Shown here one piece after another: positions 15,796 through 24,601 of a stretch of 64,000 nucleotides of DNA. Each line of letters starts with the position of its first letter. Within the stretch, counting starts at the first letter, position 1. The DNA comes from Alkalibacillus silvisoli (GTDB lineage: Bacteria > Bacillota > Bacilli > Bacillales > Alkalibacillaceae): NCBI RefSeq assembly GCF_039521975.1, contig NZ_BAAACZ010000017.1:28314-92313 (forward strand), read 5' to 3'. The translations under genes and the position numbers were made by a program. A model generated the notes under the pieces. That model searched no databases. It had not been told where the DNA came from and saw only the letters and a list, made by a program, of their open reading frames with translations.

Positions 15796-16785
15796 TTAAT
15801 CATTAAACATATGCGTTGAGTGTTTCGGTTGCAGACGTGCATTAGGGTCCATTCTAGCCATTGCATTATTAACAGCAGTAGGACCTTCACCGAAACCAGC
15901 AGCAATTAACTTGACCTTTCCTGGATACGTAATAATATCTCCAGCACCATAAATTCCTTCAACATTTGTTTCCATTCTTGTATTAACGACGATATCATTT
16001 TTCTCTATTTCTAAGCCCCAATTCTTAATTGGGCCTATTTGTGAAACGAACCCGTAATTTACAATCAAGTCGTCTACATCAACTTCTAATATTTCTTCTG
16101 ACTTCGCTTTTTGTAAAATAACTTTTTCAATCGCTTCTTCACCCTCTAATGATTGCGGAATGTATGGCGTTAAAATTTCAACAGATGATTGCTTTAACTG
16201 AGCAACACTATGCTCATGTGCTCGGAATTGATCACGTCTGTGTACCAGACTAACTTGTTTGGCTATTGGCTCTAACATTAAAGCCCAATCAACTGCTGAG
16301 TCACCACCGCCACAAATCATGACTTTACGATCACGGAAGGATTCAATATTTGTAATATAGTAATGCAGGTTATGGTCTTCATACTGTTCAGTTCCTTCAA
16401 TGCGTAATTTACGTGGTTCAAAAGCACCGTTTCCTGCGGTTATTATGACAGCTTTTGCATAAAATACATCTTGATTAGTTGTTAATTTAAATAGGTTCTC
16501 CTCAATCTTCTCTATGGATTGCACAGCTTCATCGAGCGTAATCGTTGGATTAAAAGGTTTAGCTTGTTCATATAAACTATCGACAAGACCTTGAGCTGTA
16601 ACTTTCGGAAAACCTGCAACATCGTAAATATATTTCTCTGGATATAAGGCAGTAAGCTGACCACCGATATGAGGTAAGCTTTCGATGATTTGTACATCAG
16701 CTTGACGAAGCCCACCATAAAAGGCAGTGAATAAACCAACAGGGCCAGCGCCAATAATAGCTATATCTTTAACGTGTTCGTTCAT
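15796..16785 (-). CDS. yumC: Ferredoxin/flavodoxin-NADP+ reductase, type 2 (YumC)
   Basis: A 329-residue thioredoxin-reductase-like flavoprotein. The FAD motif is IGAGPVGLFTAFYGG near residue 11 and the NADP motif ICGGGDSAVDWALM near residue 157. The redox CxxC of thioredoxin reductase is absent, as in YumC-type ferredoxin-NADP+ reductases. It moves electrons between NADPH and ferredoxin or flavodoxin in the cytosol. The C-terminal GDIITYPGKVKL block is intact. It is divergent from ndh. Confidence 0.9.
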   Translation of the reverse strand: MNEHVKDIAIIGAGPVGLFTAFYGGLRQADVQIIESLPHIGGQLTALYPEKYIYDVAGFPKVTAQGLVDSLYEQAKPFNPTITLDEAVQSIEKIEENLFKLTTNQDVFYAKAVIITAGNGAFEPRKLRIEGTEQYEDHNLHYYITNIESFRDRKVMICGGGDSAVDWALMLEPIAKQVSLVHRRDQFRAHEHSVAQLKQSSVEILTPYIPQSLEGEEAIEKVILQKAKSEEILEVDVDDLIVNYGFVSQIGPIKNWGLEIEKNDIVVNTRMETNVEGIYGAGDIITYPGKVKLIAAGFGEGPTAVNNAMARMDPNARLQPKHSTHMFND

Positions 16786-16931
16786 ATCTATTCCTCCAAC
16801 TTCCTTAAAAAATCATATAAACACCATCAAACATTATAACATCACATGTATTGATTGATAAATGTTTTGCAAACTAAAAAGCGACTATATAAATAGGTAA
16901 TTATCTGAAACATTAGAAATCAAAGAAAGGG

Positions 16932-16960
16932 TTGAAAAACAAGTCAAAAAGTTCTATGAT
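16932..16960 (+). promoter_or_regulatory. Candidate promoter for ndh
   Basis: TTGAAA at 16932-16937 and TATGAT at 16955-16960 are 17 bases apart in the 303-base divergent interval between yumC and ndh. A second TTGACA at 16987 has no good -10 partner. Confidence 0.45.
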
Positions 16961-17007
16961 TATTTTTAGGTGAGTATTGCGTTTATTTGACAAATTATTA
17001 CGTAACT

Positions 17008-17025
17008 ACGTGAAGTAATTCACAA
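17008..17025. promoter_or_regulatory. Rex-like operator upstream of ndh
   Basis: On the minus strand the site is TTGTGAATTACTTCACGT, matching the Rex consensus TTGTGAA-N4-TTCACAA except for the last two bases. Rex senses NADH/NAD+ and is known to control NADH dehydrogenase genes in Bacillus, so the context fits. The site is 64-81 bases before the ATG. Confidence 0.5.
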
Positions 17026-17088
17026 AGAACTTATTTATTTATTTTTTATTTCAATCTTTTTAAAATTTTTTGGATGGATGTGATGTAG

Positions 17089-18309
17089 ATGAACAAACCG
17101 AACATTGTTGTTTTAGGTGCTGGTTATGGTGGGATCATGACAACTATTAAGCTTCAAAAGTTAATTGGTGACAATGAAGCAGACATTACATTAGTAAACA
17201 AGCATGATTACCATTATCAAACGACATGGTTACATGAAAACGCTGCTGGAACGTTACACCACGATCGTACTCGTATTTCAATTAACGATGTGGTTGATTT
17301 TAAACGTGTTAACTTTGTACAAGACACTGTTGAATCAATCGACCCAAGTAATAAGAAGGTAGTCTTAGAAGATGGCGAGCTTACATATGATTACCTTGTC
17401 ATTGGATTAGGGTTTGAATCGGCAACATTTGGTATTGAAGGATTACAAGAACACGCATTCTCAATCAATAGCATTAATAGTGCCCGTTTAATTCGTGATC
17501 ATATTGAGTATAACTTTGCTCAATATAACAATGAAGAGGGCGATCGCCAAGACTTAATTACCATTGTTGTTGGTGGTGCTGGATTTACTGGTATTGAGTT
17601 TGTTGGTGAGATTGCTAACCGTGTACCAGAGCTTTGTCAAGAGTATGATGTTGAGGCAAGTAAAGTGCGTGTCATTAACGTAGAAGCAGGCCCAACTGCA
17701 TTAGCAGGCTTTGATGAAGAGCTTGTTGAGTATGCGATGAACCGTCTTGAAGAGAAGGGCGTTGAATTCCGTTTAGGCACAATGCTGAAGAAGTGTACTG
17801 AAGATGGAATTATTGTTGAGAAAGATGATGAGCAAGAAGAAATTAAAACGAGAAACATCATCTGGGCTGCAGGAGTTCGTGGTAATTCAATCGTTGAGGA
17901 TTCAGGGTTTGAAGTGAGCCGTGGAAGAGTTCCTGTACGTGATGATCTACGTACACCAGATTATGATGATGTATTCGTTGTAGGTGACTGTGCGGTAATA
18001 TTCAATGAAGAAACTGAACGCCCATACCCACCGACTGCCCAGATTGCGATGCAAATGGCAGACACAGTTGGTCATAATTTAAAACAATTACTTAATGATG
18101 GTGAAGATTTCGAATCATTTAAGCCAGATATTAAAGGTACAGTAGCTTCATTAGGTCATACAGATGCAATTGGTGTTGTCTTTGATGAGAAGAAGTTATA
18201 TGGCCGTTCTGCATCAATTATGAAAAAGGTGATCGATAACCGTTACTTAGTAAAACTTGGCGGTGTTGGTTTGCTCCTTAAAAAAGGTAAACTAGATATG
18301 TATCACTAA
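17089..18309 (+). CDS. Type II NADH dehydrogenase (NDH-2; YumB/YutJ type)
   Basis: A 406-residue flavoprotein with two Rossmann folds: FAD motif VVLGAGYGGI near residue 6 and NADH motif VVGGAGFTGIEFVGE near residue 162. The late FAD block VFVVGDCAVI is present. It oxidises NADH and passes electrons to menaquinone at the membrane, linking to the men cluster in this window. Location beside yumC supports YumB/YutJ. No upstream membrane segment is seen, as usual for NDH-2. A Rex-like site upstream suggests redox control. Confidence 0.9.
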   Translation: MNKPNIVVLGAGYGGIMTTIKLQKLIGDNEADITLVNKHDYHYQTTWLHENAAGTLHHDRTRISINDVVDFKRVNFVQDTVESIDPSNKKVVLEDGELTYDYLVIGLGFESATFGIEGLQEHAFSINSINSARLIRDHIEYNFAQYNNEEGDRQDLITIVVGGAGFTGIEFVGEIANRVPELCQEYDVEASKVRVINVEAGPTALAGFDEELVEYAMNRLEEKGVEFRLGTMLKKCTEDGIIVEKDDEQEEIKTRNIIWAAGVRGNSIVEDSGFEVSRGRVPVRDDLRTPDYDDVFVVGDCAVIFNEETERPYPPTAQIAMQMADTVGHNLKQLLNDGEDFESFKPDIKGTVASLGHTDAIGVVFDEKKLYGRSASIMKKVIDNRYLVKLGGVGLLLKKGKLDMYH

Positions 18310-18317
18310 ATAGTTTG

Positions 18318-18351
18318 AACAAAGGTAGTTTCTCATAACTACCTTTGTTTT
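18318..18351 (+). terminator. Terminator after ndh
   Basis: AACAAAGGTAGTT and AACTACCTTTGTT form a perfect 13-bp stem followed by T-rich sequence. Confidence 0.88.
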
Positions 18352-18541
18352 ATGTTCTATGATTTTTGAAAATATTGTGACTCCCCAGTTTGAGGCTTAT
18401 TAAAATTAGATGATCTATGATAGAATTGTTTTAGTTTGTTATACGTTAAAAAGATTTAAGTAGTGAAAAATTGATGTTTAATCACTAGAGAGTTTGGTGA
18501 TTAAGACAGTTTTTCTTAATTGAAGTAGGAGGATCTCATCA

Positions 18542-18859
18542 ATGGGGATTGTACAAGTCTTTGTGTTATCATTGTTATTTTTTGTTTTGTTTTTTGGAAT
18601 TGCATTTATTTTGAACATGCTACTTCGTTCAACATGGGTTATGGCGGTTGTATTTCCGATTGTTGTTATATTCATTGTGGATGATGTAGCATTTACAGAA
18701 TACTTCACACAGCCAGGCGAGGCGTTTCCGGCCTTGTGGCAAGACATAATTGGTCTTCAAGCTGTTGATTTATTTATTTTATTTACAGGTTTTGCAGGTA
18801 CGATCGTATCAGGTATTGTCATTAGAATATTACGTGCAAAAGGTTATCAAATGTTTTAA
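18542..18859 (+). CDS. yuiB: Membrane protein YuiB
   Basis: A 105-residue hydrophobic protein with three predicted membrane segments (about residues 5-25, 33-50 and 75-97) and a short polar loop TEYFTQPGEAFP between the second and third. Sequence and position before yuiC match YuiB of B. subtilis. The function is unknown. AGTAGGAGG precedes the ATG. Confidence 0.82.
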   Translation: MGIVQVFVLSLLFFVLFFGIAFILNMLLRSTWVMAVVFPIVVIFIVDDVAFTEYFTQPGEAFPALWQDIIGLQAVDLFILFTGFAGTIVSGIVIRILRAKGYQMF

Positions 18860-18935
18860 AAATTCTGATAAAAATCTCGTTCATGTATAAAAGTTTCTAA
18901 CTTTGGTTACGCTTTGTGGCAAAGAGGTGTTCACA

Positions 18936-19595
18936 ATGAGTAATCAAATTAGAAACTTTTCTTTTTTATTAGTAGGAGTCATAATCATATTGTTCGTGGC
19001 TTCCTATTTCGTAACGAGCTCAATTCATAGTGAAGAAAACCGAGAATCGACGTCATTAAAAGTAAAGGGTGCAACAGAGTTAAGTCATAAATCTTTTGAG
19101 TGGACAGAAGAAGAAGCGGAAGATCAAGCAGTTGTAGAATTGGCTTCATTAGATGAAGAAGTTGCAACAGAAGTAGCCTTTAGACAGTTCCCAACTAAAA
19201 CAGTTGTCGCAACAGGATATACTGCGGGGTATGAATCAACTGGTAAAACAGAAGGACACCCTTTATATGGGGTCACTTATTCAGGGTTAGATGTTCAACG
19301 AGAGACTATTTCAACTATTGCTGCTGATTTAAATGTTTTCCCTTTAGGAACAGTATTATATATCCCAGAATACGGCTATGGGATTGTAACGGATATTGGT
19401 GGTGCTATTACAGGCAATAAAATAGATTTGTACTATGAAACAGTTGATGAGGTATTTAATCAATGGGGAAAACGTGAAATCGATGTTTATGTAATCGAAG
19501 AAGGTGATGGACAAGTTTCAGAAGATGACCTTATTTATTGGGAAGAAGCTATTCAATCTGAAGCGGTTCCAGTAATAGGTGGCCAATATTATTAA
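18936..19595 (+). CDS. yuiC: 3D-domain protein YuiC (resuscitation-factor-like lytic enzyme)
   Basis: A 219-residue exported protein. An N-terminal membrane anchor (about residues 8-28) is followed by a variable linker and a 3D (three-aspartate) domain: VFPLGTVLYIPEYGYG, VTDIGGAITGNKIDLYYE. This double-psi beta-barrel domain is found in MltA- and Rpf-like peptidoglycan lytic transglycosylases, and YuiC homologues are called stationary-phase survival proteins. The frame extends upstream to 18903, but AAAGAGGTG favours ATG 18936. It follows yuiB by 76 bases and ends at a repeat-type terminator. Confidence 0.85.
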   Translation: MSNQIRNFSFLLVGVIIILFVASYFVTSSIHSEENRESTSLKVKGATELSHKSFEWTEEEAEDQAVVELASLDEEVATEVAFRQFPTKTVVATGYTAGYESTGKTEGHPLYGVTYSGLDVQRETISTIAADLNVFPLGTVLYIPEYGYGIVTDIGGAITGNKIDLYYETVDEVFNQWGKREIDVYVIEEGDGQVSEDDLIYWEEAIQSEAVPVIGGQYY

Positions 19596-19616
19596 AAATG
19601 AAGTAGGGCAAAATAA

Positions 19617-19671
19617 TTGTCATAATAGAAAATCCGAACGATTCACCATAAATGAAATCGTTCGGATTTTT
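19617..19671 (+). terminator. Repeat-type terminator hairpin, copy B
   Basis: The word TTGTCATAATAG is followed by the hairpin AAAATCCGAACGATT / AATCGTTCGGATTTT (19629-19671). The first 29 bases are identical to copy A at 5572. Confidence 0.85.
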
Positions 19672-19673
19672 GT

Positions 19674-19775
19674 GCTGATAAAAAGGCCTGAACGCTGATA
19701 AAAAGACCTGGACGCTGATAAAAGTGCCTCGAACGCTGTAAAAAATCCCTAAGCGCTTTATAAAATTATCCGCTC
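19674..19775 (+). repeat. Array of about five degenerate 20-bp tandem repeats
   Basis: Units start at 19674, 19694, 19714, 19735 and 19755 with the consensus GCTGATAAAAAGnCCTGAAC, decaying towards the right. The array directly follows the copy B hairpin. Related words lie after copies A and C. It has no gene, and the period is not that of a protein repeat. Confidence 0.75.
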
Positions 19776-19859
19776 GGGAAATTGCTGAACTTATACAATG
19801 TTCATATTTTAACAACACTTTATCTCTTAATATAAAGGCTCAAATTATGTTAAAAGGCA

Positions 19860-20333
19860 TTATAATAAATTATAAGTGATTATAGCTAAGAAAATTCCTG
19901 TTAATGCACCAAAAAATACTTCAATAGGTTGGTGGCCTAATAATTCTTTTAACTCTTTCTGCTTTTCAGCTTCCTCTTTTTGATCCCAATGTTTAGCATC
20001 ATCAACAATACGCTGAAAGTCTTTAACAAGTTGGTTTAATATAGTTGCATGTTCACCAGCGTGGCGCCTTATTCCAGTTGCATCATACATGACGATAATA
20101 CTTAACACACATGAAATGGCAAAGTAAGGTGAATCCACCCCGTGTTCAATCGCAATAGTAGTTGTTAAGGCTGAAACAGCTGCAGAATGACTACTTGGCA
20201 TACCTCCAGTACTGAAGGCTAAACCTAGGTTAATTTCTTTTGTAGCGATGAATTGAATGGGAATTTTAATAACTTGTGCAAAGATTACAGCAAATAATGC
20301 GATCCATAAAGGGGTGTTGTATAAGATTTCCAT
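19860..20333 (-). CDS. yuiD: Divergent PAP2 family protein YuiD (DUF212)
   Basis: A 157-residue membrane protein of the DUF212 divergent PAP2 family. The phosphatase-like motifs GGMPSSHSA (about residue 43) and RRHAGEHA (about residue 93) are visible. About four membrane segments are predicted. The family is related to membrane acid phosphatases, but no substrate is known. It is convergent with yuiC and divergent from pepA, as in the B. subtilis yui region. Confidence 0.85.
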   Translation of the reverse strand: MEILYNTPLWIALFAVIFAQVIKIPIQFIATKEINLGLAFSTGGMPSSHSAAVSALTTTIAIEHGVDSPYFAISCVLSIIVMYDATGIRRHAGEHATILNQLVKDFQRIVDDAKHWDQKEEAEKQKELKELLGHQPIEVFFGALTGIFLAIITYNLL

Positions 20334-20470
20334 GATTTTGCCGTCCTTTCTCTCTAATTATCATCATACCCTAAAATCCTCACGTAAAAAACGGTTTTAA
20401 AAAAATAATTATTTCGAATTATGAATTATTTTGGTATGATAAATAATAATAGAGTAATGGAGGGGTTATT

Positions 20471-21958
20471 ATGTTTAAAGTGACGAATGAGTCAATCGAA
20501 AAACATCGAACTGAAGCTTTAGTTGTTGGTTTGTATGAAGAAAATAAAGAGCTTCAAACAATTTATCAGCAATTAAATGACAAGCTTAACGGAGAGTTAG
20601 ATGAATTAGTGCAGAGTGGAGATATTTCTAATCACAATAATTCAGTTTCAAAAGTACATACATTTAGTTTAATTGAAGCTAAAAGAATTTATTTCATCGG
20701 TTTAGGCAAAAGAGATGAGAGAACGGTTCATACGGTTAGAAAAGCCTTCGGAAAAGTATTCAAACAGCTATCTCAAGATAGAATTGGACAAGCTTCAATT
20801 CAGTTAGATAGTGTGATTACAGGTGAGGGGCAAGCTGATTATGTGGAGGCAATTGCTGAGTCAATGGCTATGGCACCCCATCAACTTCAAACATATCATA
20901 CAGAGCGTGATGAGAAATCTATAGAGTTAACAAATATAAATTATTTAACTGAGCAAAGTGCTGGTGTTGTTGAAGCAGCGAATACGGGATATGCTTTAGG
21001 AAATGGAGCTAATATCGCACGTCATTTAGTTAATTTACCGGGAAATCTTTTGACCGCTTCTGATTTAGCCACATTCGCAGAAAATATTGCGGCAAAACAT
21101 AACATAGAAATAGAAGTATTTGATCAAGCAAAAATTGAAGAGTATGGGATGGGGGCTTTATTAGCTGTTAATCAAGGATCAGAAGAACCCCCTCGTTTTA
21201 TCGTTATGAAATACCAAGGTAAAGAGAAATGGGAAGATCCTGTTGCTTTTGTAGGTAAAGGGATTACGTTTGATACAGGAGGCTATTCATTAAAGCCTAA
21301 AGACGGTATTATCGGTATGAAAATGGATATGGGTGGTGCAGCGTCAGTTATTGGTGCTATGGATGCGATTGGCCATATTAAACCGAATGAAAACGTGATG
21401 GCGTTAATTCCAGCGACTGATAATATGATTAGTCACACAGCATACAAACCAGATGATGTGATCGTATCGATGAGTGGAAAAACGATTGAAGTACGTAATA
21501 CAGATGCAGAAGGCCGCTTAGCGATGGCTGATGCTGTTACTTATGCTAGGCAAAATGGAGCAGTTAAAATTGTAGATGTTGCGACATTAACAGGTGGGGT
21601 CGTTGTTGCTTTAGGTGATCAAGTGACAGGAGCGATGACGAATAATGATGATTGGCTTAATGAGATTAAGCACGCTTCTCAACAAGTGGATGAACCAGTA
21701 TGGCAACTACCTTATTTAGATGTATACCAAAAACAAGTAAGAAAAAGCCATATTGCTGATTTAAATAACTCCCCTGGAAGAAAGGCACATGCAGTTATGG
21801 CAGGGTGTTTTGTCGGCGCTTTTGCTGAGGATACTCCGTGGGTTCACTTAGATATTGCGGGTACAGCAATGGCTGATAGTGAACACGACCTAGGGCCTAA
21901 AGGGCCAACAGGAGTAATGGCTAGAACTCTGGCAAAAGCAATGATGAACGTTAAATAG
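20471..21958 (+). CDS. pepA: Leucyl aminopeptidase (PepA/YuiE, M17)
   Basis: A 495-residue dizinc aminopeptidase. The N-terminal macro-like domain is followed by the catalytic domain with VGKGITFDTGGYSLKP and the hallmark NTDAEGRLAMADA, which holds metal ligands and the catalytic arginine. It releases N-terminal amino acids from peptides in the cytosol and normally forms hexamers. GGAGGGG precedes the ATG. A bidirectional terminator follows. Confidence 0.94.
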   Translation: MFKVTNESIEKHRTEALVVGLYEENKELQTIYQQLNDKLNGELDELVQSGDISNHNNSVSKVHTFSLIEAKRIYFIGLGKRDERTVHTVRKAFGKVFKQLSQDRIGQASIQLDSVITGEGQADYVEAIAESMAMAPHQLQTYHTERDEKSIELTNINYLTEQSAGVVEAANTGYALGNGANIARHLVNLPGNLLTASDLATFAENIAAKHNIEIEVFDQAKIEEYGMGALLAVNQGSEEPPRFIVMKYQGKEKWEDPVAFVGKGITFDTGGYSLKPKDGIIGMKMDMGGAASVIGAMDAIGHIKPNENVMALIPATDNMISHTAYKPDDVIVSMSGKTIEVRNTDAEGRLAMADAVTYARQNGAVKIVDVATLTGGVVVALGDQVTGAMTNNDDWLNEIKHASQQVDEPVWQLPYLDVYQKQVRKSHIADLNNSPGRKAHAVMAGCFVGAFAEDTPWVHLDIAGTAMADSEHDLGPKGPTGVMARTLAKAMMNVK

Positions 21959-21978
21959 AATATTTCAAGTCCATTTAA

Positions 21979-22016
21979 TCAAAAAGCTAGGCCGTCTCTA
22001 AAGCCTAGCTTTTTGA
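21979..22016. terminator. Bidirectional terminator between pepA and bioY
   Basis: TCAAAAAGCTAGGC and GCCTAGCTTTTTGA form a perfect 14-bp stem with A and T runs on both sides. Confidence 0.88.
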
Positions 22017-22029
22017 TAATGTATTTTTC

Positions 22030-22638
22030 TTAGGATGAGGTGCGAGTTGGAATGGATGAGTTAGCAGTTGATAAACGTCCAAGAATTTTAGGAAGTAACA
22101 CCGCTGCTCCCATCGTAATTACAAAATCCTTTATGAAAAATGGAGTCATCGCCAGAATACCTTGATTTAACGTTAAAGGGACTTCTAATACAATATTAGT
22201 TGATGCGACCATGAATGGTGTACCAATGATATAGTTTGCTAAAAGACCAGCAAACGTAGCTATTAGATAGACTTTCACGTTTGGGTTTTGACTCTTCTCT
22301 ACAATATAACCTGTCACCCATGCTATAGCTATAAAGGATAATAAAAAACCGCCCGTAGGTGTAATGAATGCAGTTGGACCTGAACTCATCTCAGCAAAAA
22401 CAGGAACACCTGCAAGTCCAATTAACAGATAAACAATAACTGTAAAGCTACCTAACTTTTTACCTAAAATTAATCCAGCTAAAATGACAAAAAACGTTTG
22501 TAATGAGAGCGGTACAGAACCGGCGCCGTATGTAATCTTTAAAAATGGAAACCAAATGGCTATGTTAGCGCCGATCATAAATAATACAACAAATACGGAC
22601 CCTAAAGTTAATTCGCTTGTACTAAATTTCCTTTTCAT
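22030..22638 (-). CDS. bioY: BioY-family biotin ECF transporter S component
   Basis: A 202-residue membrane protein with about six segments. The glycine-rich GLAGVPVFAE and PTGGFLLSFI blocks are typical of BioY. It binds biotin in the membrane, alone or with the shared EcfAAT energy module, which is not encoded nearby. The frame extends to 22698, but GGGGGAAG and the family start MKRKFSTSEL favour ATG 22638. A sigma-A promoter lies just upstream; no clear BirA operator was recognised. Confidence 0.87.
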   Translation of the reverse strand: MKRKFSTSELTLGSVFVVLFMIGANIAIWFPFLKITYGAGSVPLSLQTFFVILAGLILGKKLGSFTVIVYLLIGLAGVPVFAEMSSGPTAFITPTGGFLLSFIAIAWVTGYIVEKSQNPNVKVYLIATFAGLLANYIIGTPFMVASTNIVLEVPLTLNQGILAMTPFFIKDFVITMGAAVLLPKILGRLSTANSSIPTRTSS

Positions 22639-22662
22639 GACTCTTCCCCCTTTGTTGATATT

Positions 22663-22692
22663 AATATACCGAAAACGAGCTTTAATTGTCAA
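22663..22692 (-). promoter_or_regulatory. Promoter of bioY
   Basis: On the minus strand TTGACA (22687-22692) and TATATT (22663-22668) are 18 bases apart, 25 bases before the start codon. Confidence 0.65.
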
Positions 22693-22780
22693 CTTCATTT
22701 TGTTTTTAGGTGAACAATAGAGTGGTGAGGGGGTGTTGATCAGCGCTCAAGCATATTGTTATAGCGGTATCGAAAAGCAA

Positions 22781-22832
22781 AAAATCCGAACGAATTCATT
22801 TTATTGATTCGTTCGGATTTTCTATTATGACA
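22781..22832 (-). terminator. Repeat-type terminator hairpin, copy C
   Basis: On the minus strand the word TTGTCATAATAG is followed by the hairpin AAAATCCGAACGAAT / ATTCGTTCGGATTTT. It lies downstream of deoD in the same orientation as copies A and B relative to their genes. Confidence 0.82.
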
Positions 22833-22886
22833 ATAAATTCATCCCATCATCTTACATGTAATGGCTTTAAAAGAGATTTCAACTGA

Positions 22887-23594
22887 CTACTTAATCGCTG
22901 CATCTAATGCAACTTCGATCATATCGTTAAATGTCGTTTGACGTTCTTCAGCTGTTGTTTCTTCACCACTTAAGATGTGATCACTGACTGTTAGAACAGC
23001 TAATGCTTCACGATTATATTTAGCTGCGATCGTGTATAGTGCCGTTGCTTCCATTTCTACAGCTAATACATTATATTCAGCTAGTTTGTTGAATAACTCC
23101 ATCGCGTTGTCACGATAGAAGCTATCACTAGTAAAGACATTACCAACACGTAAGTTTAAGCCGCGTTCTTCACCAACATCATAAGCATTCTTTAATAAAC
23201 CAAAATCAGCAGCAGGAGCATAATCAATTCCACCAAACACCATGCGATTCATTTGCGAATCAGTTGTTGCAGTTTGCGCTAAGATGACATCACGTACTTT
23301 TACGTCTTCTTGAAGAGCACCACAAGAACCGACACGGATTAATTTCTGTACGTCATATTCTTGAATTAATTCATTAACGTAAATCGCAATACTTGGTACT
23401 CCCATTCCTGTACCTTGAACAGAAATGCGCTCTCCTTTATATGTACCTGTAAACCCATACATACCACGAACTTCATTGTAACAAGTTACATCTTCAAGAA
23501 ACGTTTCTGCAATATACTTTGCACGAAGCGGGTCTCCTGGTAGTAAAATCTTATCAGCGATATCGCCCTTTTTAGCACCAATATGTGTACTCAT
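22887..23594 (-). CDS. deoD: Purine nucleoside phosphorylase DeoD
   Basis: A 235-residue enzyme of the hexameric PNP/UdP family. Typical segments are LLPGDPLRAKYIA, GTGMGVPSIAIY, RVGSCGALQ and VEMEATALY, with the catalytic aspartate in VSDHILSGE. It splits purine nucleosides with phosphate for salvage. GGGAGGAAA precedes the ATG. It is probably monocistronic, ending at the copy C hairpin. Confidence 0.95.
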   Translation of the reverse strand: MSTHIGAKKGDIADKILLPGDPLRAKYIAETFLEDVTCYNEVRGMYGFTGTYKGERISVQGTGMGVPSIAIYVNELIQEYDVQKLIRVGSCGALQEDVKVRDVILAQTATTDSQMNRMVFGGIDYAPAADFGLLKNAYDVGEERGLNLRVGNVFTSDSFYRDNAMELFNKLAEYNVLAVEMEATALYTIAAKYNREALAVLTVSDHILSGEETTAEERQTTFNDMIEVALDAAIK

Positions 23595-23763
23595 TTAGCA
23601 TTTCCTCCCTAAGTATTATTACTTAACTAAGCTATCATAAAAGAAACTCACAAACAATTTATAACATGTGGGATTAATTAATTCATTATTTTCAACCAAC
23701 TTTCTATTGAAATATCTCACTCACATATTATATTTCTCTTTTAGCTCTTTTATATGTAAAGAA

Positions 23764-23790
23764 GAGCCGAACAACAGTTTTGTCCGGCTC
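23764..23790 (-). terminator. Terminator after the aeRF1-like gene
   Basis: GAGCCGAACAA and TTGTCCGGCTC pair with one mismatch; on the minus strand the stem is followed by a T-rich run. Confidence 0.7.
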
Positions 23791-23797
23791 GTGTTAC

Positions 23798-24601
23798 CTA
23801 CATGACTTCTTCAATAATTTTCATTTCTTCATGATCTAGCAAGTTTTTATTGATTTTATCATCGACTTGTTTGTTCATATTTCTCTCTAATTCATCTACT
23901 TCAACTGAACTACCAACTAAGTAGATAGCATCCCAATTATTGTTTTTAGCGTATTGATCGATTTTTGGTGCGATTGATTTATACCAACGCGAACGGTTCT
24001 CTTCAAATCGCTCAGCTAATTCGTCTTTTTTAGATGATTTTACACCACCAGACCCTAAATTGGAATCGGCATGGTGTGGTCCTTGGTGCTGTTTCCAATC
24101 CTCTGTGTTAAGGTCTAACTCATATAAAGTCGTATCGTTAACAGCACCTAACTCTGCATCAATTAATTTGATTTGTTCCTTTTGAGTTAAGACAATACCT
24201 GTTTTTGGAAATTGTTTATTTAATGATTTTAGTTGGTCTAATACAGGTTGATCTTCCCAGTGAAATGCTGTTTGTACAGGCATTTGTAATCGCTCTGAAA
24301 ACCAGATGTCACCTTCACCAGTGGCAAAGATTACGACACTTTTCTTTAAATCTTTTTGGTGTTCATGCATATAGTTTTCAACTTTTTCTTTGACTGCCCA
24401 AAAGTTACGTTTTTCATCAGAGTCGCCATCTTTTTGTAAATAGTGCTCAAAGTTATTTAATCCGTTTTTAAGATGGATTTTCCACTCTCCACCTTGTTGG
24501 TCTTGATCGGCAAGGTCTGTATTTAAATACATGGTGAATACACGGTTTGGTTTTTCACTTTTGTAGTTCTCGAGTTGCTGTAATACTTTTCTTAGTGCCA
24601 T
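23798..24601 (-). CDS. VLRF1/aeRF1-type release-factor-like protein
   Basis: A 267-residue soluble protein. The N-terminal half has an eRF1/Pelota-like pattern (VFTMYLNTDL, VVIFATGEGDIWF). The centre has a flexible glycine loop, NLGSGG, followed by a charged helix ELAERFEENRSRWYKSIAP, and the C-terminal segment IYLVGSSVEVDEL is typical of bacterial aeRF1 (VLRF1-like) proteins. Such proteins are predicted to act on stalled ribosomes, but the canonical GGQ is not present here (GGVK), so peptide-release activity is doubtful. Monocistronic. Family call is moderately sure. Confidence 0.65.
   Translation of the reverse strand: MALRKVLQQLENYKSEKPNRVFTMYLNTDLADQDQQGGEWKIHLKNGLNNFEHYLQKDGDSDEKRNFWAVKEKVENYMHEHQKDLKKSVVIFATGEGDIWFSERLQMPVQTAFHWEDQPVLDQLKSLNKQFPKTGIVLTQKEQIKLIDAELGAVNDTTLYELDLNTEDWKQHQGPHHADSNLGSGGVKSSKKDELAERFEENRSRWYKSIAPKIDQYAKNNNWDAIYLVGSSVEVDELERNMNKQVDDKINKNLLDHEEMKIIEEVM

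Noticed and set aside
18478..18747. Minus-strand frame opposite yuiB
   Set aside because: YuiB on the plus strand has a good ribosome site and family match; the opposite frame has neither.
19674..19775. Regular repeats that might be a CRISPR array
   Set aside because: The 20-bp units are contiguous without spacers, degenerate, and no cas genes are present.
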